From Candidatus Dormiibacterota bacterium (GTDB lineage Bacteria > Chloroflexota > Dormibacteria > Aeolococcales > Aeolococcaceae), in NCBI GenBank assembly GCA_019236085.1, contig JAFAJR010000275.1:1-8919 (forward strand): a stretch of 8,919 nt of DNA, written 5' to 3'. How positions within the stretch are numbered: the first letter of the stretch is position 1; each line of letters starts with the position of its first letter. Positions 1-5,142 of the stretch are shown here, in pieces. A model generated the notes under the pieces. The model saw only the letters and a list, made by a program, of their open reading frames with translations, had not been told where the DNA came from and ran no database searches. Both the position numbers and the translations under genes were made by a program.

Positions 1-1133
1 GTGATCACACCCGAGGTGATCTCCCAGGTGAAGATGGGGTTGTAGGCCAGGTCGATGAGCTGCGCGCTGCGCCGCAGCTGCTCCACCAGCATCACGCGGT
101 CCATGGCCGTCGTGATGGCAGTGGCGTACTCCCGGAGGCGGGACACCTCGTCGTCACCGAAGAGCGGCGTCAGGGGACCCGCCCGCACCGCCAGCACGCC
201 CGAGCCGTAATCGGATTCCAGCGGCACCCTGATGATGGTGTCCCGCTGCGGCCGCTCCCCCTGCTCCAGGGCGCGGACGATCTGCTCCGCCTGGCGCGCC
301 TCCATGCCGTGGACCGCCAGGACCGAGCCGTCGCCGCTGGCGATCACCGCGGCGTCGGCGCCCACCAGGCGGGCGGCCCAGTCCACAGCCCGGTCGGCCA
401 GCGTCTGCCGGTCCGCCGAATAGAGCAGCAGCCCCCGAAGCGCCTCGCGAAACGGCTCCTCCTCACGCTCCCGCCAGAACCGCCGCAGCCACAGAGGCGG
501 AGCAAACGCCACGTAGAACAGCGGAACGATCACCGCGGCAATGGCATAGGCGGCCCGGTAGACCAGGTCCCCGCTGGCGACCAGGCCGACGGCGACACTC
601 AGCAGCAGCACAAGCACGATGCCGCCGTACGCCGCGGCCAGGGCGCGGAGCCGCGATCGCTGAACCCTGCGCAGCCGGGTCGAGAGCGACCAGAACCGCA
701 GCAGCGGTTCCACCACGCAGGCTCCCCAGACCAGCAGCAGCAGCAGCGCCGCCGCTGCCTGCAGAGGCCCGGAGCTGGTCGCACCCTCCAGCGGCGCATA
801 GGCGACGAGCAGCAGCGCCACCGTGACGCCGACTGCCACTGCCGCGGCTATCCGGGTCCGCTGTTGCAGCGGCACGATGTCGTCCCGGAATAGCAGAAAG
901 GCCCAACCCGAGAGCGTGAAGAGCACAAGCGTGACGTCGTTGATCAGACCGAAGGGGTCGGCGGTGGTCTCGACGCTGGAGAGAACGCCGACCACGCCGA
1001 GCAGCGCTATCGACAGGGTGAGGAAGCGGCGTCCTGGGTCGCGGTGGCGCAGCCAGGCGGCTGCGCTGGCAGCGCCGAGGATGCCGAACGCCAGCCCCAG
1101 CACCCACTGCAGGGCCAGCGCTGTGATGTTCAC
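1..1133 (-). CDS. Seven-helix membrane sensor with GAF and PAS regions, probable sensor histidine kinase (C-terminus cut off)
   Basis: The frame runs off the left edge after 377 codons. GTG at 1133 is the only start after an in-frame TGA four codons upstream. Seven hydrophobic segments are visible at about residues 4-26, 37-54, 64-82, 95-113, 123-145, 165-187 and 193-215. A soluble region of about residues 228-345 follows, beginning with an acidic/basic linker (REREEEPF), and resembles a GAF domain. Near residue 355 the sequence QLIDLAYNPIFTWEI has the usual look of a PAS domain start in bacterial histidine kinases. The kinase or other output module would lie beyond the window, so 'histidine kinase' is inference; a diguanylate cyclase or phosphatase output is also possible. 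It lies 88 bases after the isocitrate dehydrogenase gene on the same strand and may have its own promoter. No partner response regulator is visible on this strand. Confidence 0.75.
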   Translation of the reverse strand, partial: MNITALALQWVLGLAFGILGAASAAAWLRHRDPGRRFLTLSIALLGVVGVLSSVETTADPFGLINDVTLVLFTLSGWAFLLFRDDIVPLQQRTRIAAAVAVGVTVALLLVAYAPLEGATSSGPLQAAAALLLLLVWGACVVEPLLRFWSLSTRLRRVQRSRLRALAAAYGGIVLVLLLSVAVGLVASGDLVYRAAYAIAAVIVPLFYVAFAPPLWLRRFWREREEEPFREALRGLLLYSADRQTLADRAVDWAARLVGADAAVIASGDGSVLAVHGMEARQAEQIVRALEQGERPQRDTIIRVPLESDYGSGVLAVRAGPLTPLFGDDEVSRLREYATAITTAMDRVMLVEQLRRSAQLIDLAYNPIFTWEITSGVI

Positions 1134-1221
1134 GACCGCCCAGTATCAGCCGAGCGCGGGCACGGTGTGGCTGCCGGAACCTCCGATTGCCACAGGATTG
1201 CGACGCGAGGCGGGCGGCGCG
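1134..1221 (-). promoter_or_regulatory. Intergenic gap with a candidate -10 element for the membrane sensor gene
   Basis: These 88 bases separate the isocitrate dehydrogenase stop from the sensor GTG. On the minus strand, GATACT (1147-1142) lies 8 bases before the GTG, which would put the transcript start at or next to the start codon. No Shine-Dalgarno sequence and no convincing -35 element are visible. No hairpin with a T-tract was seen after the dehydrogenase stop, so read-through transcription remains possible. Confidence 0.3.
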
Positions 1222-2304
1222 TCAGCGCAGAGCGGCTATGACAGCGTCCGCCACCTGCGAGGTCCCGACTGCTGTCGGATCGTCGCGCTGCGGCTTCATG
1301 TCGTAGGTGACGCTGCGGCCGTCGGCGATCACCGAAGCGATCGCCGCCTCCAGACGGTCGCCGGCCTCGCGCTCGCCGATGTGCCGCAGCATGAGCACGC
1401 CGCTCAGCATCATCGCCATCGGATTGGCCTTGTTCTGGCCGGCGTACTTCGGCGCGCTGCCGTGGGTTGCCTCGAACACAGCGATGTCGTCGCCGGTGTT
1501 CGCCCCCGGCGCCAGCCCCAATCCACCGACGAGCCCGGCGCACAGGTCACTGAGGATGTCGCCGTAGAGGTTGGGCATGACCATGACATCGTAGAGCTCC
1601 GGCTTCTGCACAAGCTGCATCGCCATGTTGTCGACGATGCGGTCCTCGAACTCCACCTGGGGGAACTCGCGAGCCACCTGCTCGGCGACGCGGAGCCATA
1701 GCCCGTCGGTGTGTTTCATGATGTTGGCCTTGTGCACGGCGGTCACCTTGCGCCGGCCGTTGTCGATGGCCCAGGTGAACGCGAAGCGGAACACGCGCTG
1801 CGTCCCGGTGATCGAGATCGGCTTGATGCTGATGCCCGAGTCCTTGCGGATCGCACGGCCACCCAGGCGCTCGATGTCGGCGATGAGCTCGTGGGTCGGT
1901 GGCTCTCCTTCGGCAAACTCAATGCCTGCGTAGAGGTCCTCGGTGTTCTCCCGCACGATGACGAGATCCACGTCGTCGTAGCGGCTGCGCACCCCCGGAT
2001 ACCACTTGCACGGGCGGACCAGCGCGTAGAGGTCCAGCTCCCTGCGCAATGCGACATTGACCGAGCGGATGCCCTTGCCCACAGGTGTTGTGAGCGGACC
2101 CTTTATCGCAACCTTGTTCTTGCGGATCGAGTCCAGCACATGCGGTGGCATCGGCTCGCCGTAGCGGTCGATCACGTCGAGGCCGGCGTCGTGCACCTCC
2201 CATTCGATGTCGACGCCCGTCGCGTCGATGACGCGGCGCGCAGCGTCACTCACCTCGGGACCGACGCCGTCGCCCGGGATCAGGGTGATGGTGTGTGCTG
2301 CCAC
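1222..2304 (-). CDS. icd: Isocitrate dehydrogenase (isocitrate/isopropylmalate dehydrogenase family)
   Basis: Catalyses oxidative decarboxylation of isocitrate to 2-oxoglutarate in the TCA cycle, in the cytoplasm. From GTG 2304 the protein is 360 residues and begins just before the conserved IPGDGVGPEV. Matches to the E. coli isocitrate dehydrogenase active site: Ser81, Asn83, Arg87 and Arg97 (the SxN...R...R signature that distinguishes isocitrate from isopropylmalate enzymes), Arg118 in VRENTEDLYAG, Tyr125, Lys192 in HKAN, and metal-binding Asp225, Asp249 and Asp253. Cofactor loop HGSAPKYAGQNKANP spans 281-295. Lys286/Tyr287 are typical of NADP enzymes, whereas Ala293 and Pro338 are not. 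It is about 55 residues shorter than the E. coli enzyme, near the length of NAD-type and archaeal-like forms. An ATG at 2370 is in frame but would add an unrelated arginine-rich leader inside mutY. Homoisocitrate or tartrate dehydrogenase are less likely given the SxN signature. Confidence 0.9.
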   Translation of the reverse strand: MAAHTITLIPGDGVGPEVSDAARRVIDATGVDIEWEVHDAGLDVIDRYGEPMPPHVLDSIRKNKVAIKGPLTTPVGKGIRSVNVALRRELDLYALVRPCKWYPGVRSRYDDVDLVIVRENTEDLYAGIEFAEGEPPTHELIADIERLGGRAIRKDSGISIKPISITGTQRVFRFAFTWAIDNGRRKVTAVHKANIMKHTDGLWLRVAEQVAREFPQVEFEDRIVDNMAMQLVQKPELYDVMVMPNLYGDILSDLCAGLVGGLGLAPGANTGDDIAVFEATHGSAPKYAGQNKANPMAMMLSGVLMLRHIGEREAGDRLEAAIASVIADGRSVTYDMKPQRDDPTAVGTSQVADAVIAALR

Positions 2305-2333
2305 GGCCCGCCAGTCTGACAAACTCGCGGCCT
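2305..2333. promoter_or_regulatory. 29-base divergent promoter region between icd and mutY
   Basis: Only 29 bases separate the two preferred GTG starts. On the minus strand CAGACT (2318-2313) lies 8 bases before the icd GTG. On the plus strand CAAACT (2320-2325) lies 8 bases before the mutY GTG. The two candidate -10 elements are back to back, one base apart. Neither gene has a Shine-Dalgarno sequence in this gap, so both transcripts would be leaderless. Any -35 elements would have to lie inside the opposite gene; no good match was seen. This is inference from position and a short degenerate motif. Confidence 0.35.
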
Positions 2334-3182
2334 GTGTGGACCCGCGGTCTCGCCGCCTGGTACACGGCACACGGGCGTCACCATCTTCCCTGGCGCCAGA
2401 CCCGCGATCCCTGGGCGGTGTTGGTGAGCGAGGTGATGCTGCAGCAGACGCAGGTCTCCCGCGTTCTGCCGCGCTGGCAGGCGTTCCTGGACCGCTGGTC
2501 CGACCCGGCCTCCTTCGCCGCTGCGGGACGCGACGATGTCCTGCGTTTCTGGCAGGGGCTCGGCTACCCCCGCCGGGTTGTGGCGCTGCAGCAAACAGCC
2601 AGTGCCATCACCCGGAGCGGCTGGCCTGGCACCGAGACCGGGCTCCGCGGGCTGCCCGGCGTAGGCAGCTACACCGCCAGAGCGCTGCTGACGCTGGCCT
2701 TCGAAACGCAATGCGTGCCGCCAGCCGACGTCAACCTGCGCCGTGTCGCGGCCCGGGCAGCGCTCGGTCTCGCGCCCGACGCCGCGACGCCGGCGGAGAT
2801 CGACGACGCCTTGGAAGCCGGCAAGCCCCGCATCATGGCGCGCCGCGACTACACCCTGGCGCTGTTCGATGTCGGAGCCATCCACTGCCGGTCGACGCCG
2901 CGCTGTACCGGGTGCCCGCTGCGTGCCACGTGCCGCAGCGCCGGCCTTCCCTCCGCTCCGCCGGCGCGGCGCCAGGCACCGTATGCCGGAAGCGCCAGGC
3001 GGCTTCGCGGAGCACTGCTCCGGGTGCTGCTCGACGAACCCGGCGCCGGAATCGCCGAGCTGCATGCGCGCGTGGCCGGCATCCCGGCCGCCACGGCGCC
3101 GGGGGCTGTTGACGCAGCGCTGGCGGGACTGTTCCGCGACGGGCTGATAACAGCAGTCCCGCAAGGCCCGGCTGCGAACTAG
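2334..3182 (+). CDS. mutY: A/G-specific adenine glycosylase MutY
   Basis: Base-excision repair enzyme that removes adenine mispaired with 8-oxoguanine. From GTG 2334 it has 282 residues. Seen in order: catalytic Glu33 in SEVMLQQTQV, the helix-hairpin-helix LPGVGSYTARAL (about 106-117), catalytic Asp132 in ADVNLRRV, and an iron-sulfur cysteine set Cys185, Cys191, Cys194 and Cys200. The first cysteine spacing is five residues, where MutY and endonuclease III normally have six. After the cluster comes about 60 residues resembling a winged helix (RGALLRVLLDE...ALAGLFRDGLI), as in actinobacterial MutY, in place of the NUDIX-like 8-oxoG recognition domain of E. coli MutY. GTG 2295 is an alternative start but would overlap the divergent icd start by 10 bases; homology begins near WTRGLAAWY, favouring 2334. 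First gene of a likely four-gene operon. Confidence 0.9.
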   Translation: MWTRGLAAWYTAHGRHHLPWRQTRDPWAVLVSEVMLQQTQVSRVLPRWQAFLDRWSDPASFAAAGRDDVLRFWQGLGYPRRVVALQQTASAITRSGWPGTETGLRGLPGVGSYTARALLTLAFETQCVPPADVNLRRVAARAALGLAPDAATPAEIDDALEAGKPRIMARRDYTLALFDVGAIHCRSTPRCTGCPLRATCRSAGLPSAPPARRQAPYAGSARRLRGALLRVLLDEPGAGIAELHARVAGIPAATAPGAVDAALAGLFRDGLITAVPQGPAAN

Positions 3183-3192
3183 GATCGGCCGC

Positions 3193-4191
3193 GTGGCCAC
3201 CGCGTCCGAATATCTGGACCGCGTCCGCCGCGATCTCTGGGCCAAGGAGTCGTTCGGTTTTATCCCCGACATCGACCTTCCGCCTGCCGCAGGCACGGCG
3301 CTGCTCGGCTCCGGCCCACGTGTGGCGTTCGCCGGCTTCCCCTCCGACTACAGCGTGGCGTTCCTGCTGGAGCTGCTGTGCCTGGAGGTCGAGCCTGCGG
3401 GCCTCATCACCTCGCCGGGAGCTCATCCGGCCATCCTTGGCAACAACGCGCTGAGCCGCATCGCTGACCATCTCGGCATCCCGCTGCTGCGCGCCTGGCG
3501 CATCAACGACGAGCACTCGCGCATGCACCTGGCCGAGCTTCACCTCGATGCAGTGGTTATGGCCAGCTTCGACCAGATCGTCGCCACCAGGACAATGGAG
3601 AGTGCGAAGCACGGCTGGCTCAACATCCACCCCAGCCCTCTGCCGCGCTACCGCGGCCCCGAGCCCGTGTACTGGGCGATCGCCGACGGCGCGCCCACCA
3701 CCGGCATCACGCTGCACCGGGCGGCGCGCAAGGTCGACGCCGGCGGAGTCCTGCGCCAGGAGGAGGTGGCCATCGACCCCGGCGACACAGCGGGAACCCT
3801 CACGAAGCGCCTGGTGCAGCATGGCGTCGCACTGTTGCCGGGCGCGGTCACCGCTCTGCTCCGCGACGAGCCGGGCACGACGCAGGAGAGCGACTCAGCG
3901 ACGTACCGGCCCTCGGTCGGACACCGGCCACTGGAATCAGCCGGCAGCGCCGCGGAAGCCGAACGGATGGTGCGTGCCGGCGTGCCCAACATGCCGGCCT
4001 GGGCGCGTATCGACGGCCGCGACCTCTACGTCATGGCAGCTGCGGTGCGCCATCAAGGTGAGGGCGGCCACGGTCCTCATCTGCGCTACGCCGACGGCGA
4101 CCTCGAGGTTACCGAGACGAGCGAGCGCTGCGGCTGTCATCACGACACACCGGACTGCCCCCATCGCACGCAGACAACCGCCGCGCCATGA
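3193..4191 (+). CDS. Methionyl-tRNA formyltransferase-like protein with N-terminal extension and Cys/His tail
   Basis: Formyltransferase fold, probably transferring a formyl group from 10-formyltetrahydrofolate to an amine, with methionyl-tRNA the likely substrate. The 332-residue protein starts at GTG 3193, 10 bases after mutY, with AGGA at 3181-3184. The transferase domain begins near PRVAFAGF (42-49). Catalytic residues Asn144, His146 (in LNIHPSPLPRYRGP) and Asp182 (VDAGG) keep exactly the 38-residue N-to-D spacing of E. coli Fmt (N108, H110, D146). The catalytic core is shifted by 36 residues, so there is an N-terminal extension. Residues about 230-310 resemble the C-terminal barrel of Fmt (RAGVPNMPAWARIDGRDLYV). 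The last 20 residues carry Cys313, Cys315, His316, His317, Cys322 and His324, a possible metal site not part of standard Fmt. No def gene is adjacent. A sugar or other amine formyltransferase cannot be excluded. Confidence 0.75.
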   Translation: MATASEYLDRVRRDLWAKESFGFIPDIDLPPAAGTALLGSGPRVAFAGFPSDYSVAFLLELLCLEVEPAGLITSPGAHPAILGNNALSRIADHLGIPLLRAWRINDEHSRMHLAELHLDAVVMASFDQIVATRTMESAKHGWLNIHPSPLPRYRGPEPVYWAIADGAPTTGITLHRAARKVDAGGVLRQEEVAIDPGDTAGTLTKRLVQHGVALLPGAVTALLRDEPGTTQESDSATYRPSVGHRPLESAGSAAEAERMVRAGVPNMPAWARIDGRDLYVMAAAVRHQGEGGHGPHLRYADGDLEVTETSERCGCHHDTPDCPHRTQTTAAP

Positions 4192-4201
4192 GTTCACAGC
4201 C

Positions 4202-4207
4202 GAGGTG
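4202..4207 (+). promoter_or_regulatory. Shine-Dalgarno sequence fixing the response regulator start
   Basis: GAGGTG lies 6 bases before ATG 4214. Two further in-frame ATGs (4229, 4238) have no well-spaced ribosome-binding site, so 4214 is preferred. Confidence 0.6.
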
Positions 4208-4213
4208 TCAGCT

Positions 4214-4675
4214 ATGATCGCTGCGGGAATGTTGGAGATGACACCACGCGTCCTCGTGGTCGAGGATGACGCGGCAGTGCGCGGGTTTCTTGCCCGTGCC
4301 CTCGAGACGGTGGGTTGTGAGGCCGTGGGAGTCAGCACAGGACAGGACGCGCTGCAATTGGTGCGCGGCGCTCCTGGGGTTGCAATCGCGCTCATCGACG
4401 GTCTGCTCCCTGACATACACGGCGCACGGCTGGCGCACAGCATCCTCGGCGACGAGCAGGGAATGCTGGTGGGTCTCTGTTTTGTGAGTGGCGCCATTCC
4501 GCGCCACCAGCTGCCCGAATGCGGAGTCGGCGCTCTCAGCAAGCCGCTGCGGCTGCACGACTTCCGCGAGGTCATCGAGCAGCTGCTCGCCTGGCGCGAG
4601 GCCGGCGGCTCGCCGGCGGCCCAACGCCTGGCGGTGCTCAACCGCCTCGAGCAGACCTTCCTCGTCGGACCATGA
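4214..4675 (+). CDS. Single-domain response regulator (CheY-like receiver)
   Basis: A 153-residue receiver protein without a DNA-binding or enzymatic output domain. It starts RVLVVEDD with acidic-pocket residues Asp18 and Asp19. The phosphoacceptor is Asp62 in ALIDGLLPD, the switch hydroxyl is Ser92 in FVSG, and the conserved lysine is Lys110 in LSKPL. All residues needed for phosphorylation are therefore present. The last 25 residues after the receiver (about 128-153) are a short tail of unknown role. It begins 22 bases after the formyltransferase-like gene and ends 7 bases before the next gene, so it is likely co-transcribed with both. The histidine kinase that phosphorylates it is not identifiable here; the membrane sensor at 1-1133 is on the other strand about 3 kb away. 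A phosphorelay role or action through the next gene product are reasonable guesses. Confidence 0.9.
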   Translation: MIAAGMLEMTPRVLVVEDDAAVRGFLARALETVGCEAVGVSTGQDALQLVRGAPGVAIALIDGLLPDIHGARLAHSILGDEQGMLVGLCFVSGAIPRHQLPECGVGALSKPLRLHDFREVIEQLLAWREAGGSPAAQRLAVLNRLEQTFLVGP

Positions 4676-4682
4676 CAGCACG

Positions 4683-5093
4683 ATGAGCGACTTCCGGGGC
4701 GTCTCCACGCCATGGCAGGTGTCGCGCGCCGAGTTCGAGCAGACCGCTTCGGAGGTTGAAGGCGATGGCGCCGTCTGCGTCTTCGTTGTCGACGAGCAGA
4801 TCCCGCTGCAGGCTCGTTCCGGCTACGCGACGCTGGTCATCGCCTATGCGCGGTCCGACGAGCCGGTGCATATCCTGGACGACGGCACAGCTGCGCTCCT
4901 GATCCGGCAGGGCGGCACGGATTCCGCCACGGTTGCGGGCCGCAGGGTCATCGACCAGATGCGCAAGCTCGGACTGGACACCACCTTGCGAGCCGGAGTT
5001 GCAGCGCTGCGCGGTGATGCCGCCAATGCCATCGAGCAGGCTCGCGGCGTCGCTGCGAGCAACGCCGCGGGGGCGGTACACGTCGCCGCTTAG
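4683..5093 (+). CDS. Small protein resembling a degenerate GGDEF domain
   Basis: A 136-residue protein starting at ATG 4683, 7 bases after the response regulator stop; no clear Shine-Dalgarno sequence is seen, so translational coupling is likely. The family was not recognised with certainty. The order of elements resembles a GGDEF (diguanylate cyclase) domain: a hydrophobic strand ending in acidic residues (VFVVDE, 33-38), then LDDGTAALLI (65-74) where GGDEF-AVLL would stand, then a helix and RAGVAAL (103-109) in place of the SIGVA strand, then a helix with EQARGVAASNAAG (118-130) like the final Ad-A-AK-G-N helix. The signature GGDEF residues and the usual metal and GTP ligands are largely missing, so cyclase activity is unlikely. 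It could be a regulatory or nucleotide-binding partner of the receiver upstream. The resemblance is judged by eye and remote. Confidence 0.55.
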   Translation: MSDFRGVSTPWQVSRAEFEQTASEVEGDGAVCVFVVDEQIPLQARSGYATLVIAYARSDEPVHILDDGTAALLIRQGGTDSATVAGRRVIDQMRKLGLDTTLRAGVAALRGDAANAIEQARGVAASNAAGAVHVAA

Positions 5094-5130
5094 GGTCGGC
5101 GGCGTCAAACGCGCGTAACCGGCCGAATGG

Positions 5131-5136
5131 AATAAT
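5131..5136 (+). promoter_or_regulatory. Candidate -10 element of a leaderless promoter for the L,D-transpeptidase gene
   Basis: AATAAT stands out in an otherwise GC-rich 49-base gap (5094-5142) and ends 6 bases before GTG 5143. This is the spacing expected if transcription starts at the start codon itself. No Shine-Dalgarno sequence precedes the GTG. A -35 match is not convincing (GTCAAA at 5104-5109 is too far upstream). No T-tract terminator for the upstream operon is visible in the gap. Confidence 0.4.
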
Positions 5137-5142
5137 CGCGCC

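Noticed and set aside
309..893. 194-residue plus-strand frame rich in Gln and Arg
   Set aside because: Antisense shadow of the membrane sensor; composition is typical of a reversed high-GC gene and no motif is visible.
463..1107. 214-residue Arg/Ala-rich open frame on the minus strand
   Set aside because: It lies in a shifted frame inside the membrane sensor gene, whose frame encodes seven clear hydrophobic segments, a GAF-like region and a PAS start. The shifted frame gives arginine-rich sequence with no domain.
2295..2333. Longer MutY starting at GTG 2295
   Set aside because: It would overlap the icd start by 10 bases, adds no family homology, and no ribosome-binding site precedes it. It cannot be fully excluded.
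2305..2370. Longer isocitrate dehydrogenase starting at ATG 2370
   Set aside because: The extra 22 residues are arginine-rich, unlike the family N-terminus, and would overlap the mutY coding start; the GTG at 2304 sits right before the conserved first strand.
2280..3822. Long minus-strand frames opposite mutY and the formyltransferase-like gene (2280-3296 and 2833-3822)
   Set aside because: Both overlap genes with intact catalytic motifs; the antisense translations show no recognisable domain.
3548..4213. Upstream part of the open frame that leads into the response regulator
   Set aside because: It overlaps the formyltransferase-like gene out of frame and has Arg/Ser/Thr-rich composition. 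The receiver homology begins after 4214, where a Shine-Dalgarno sequence fits.
5094..5142. Terminator after the four-gene operon
   Set aside because: Only short GC-rich self-complementary bits (such as CGGCCG) are present, without a stable stem followed by a T-tract.
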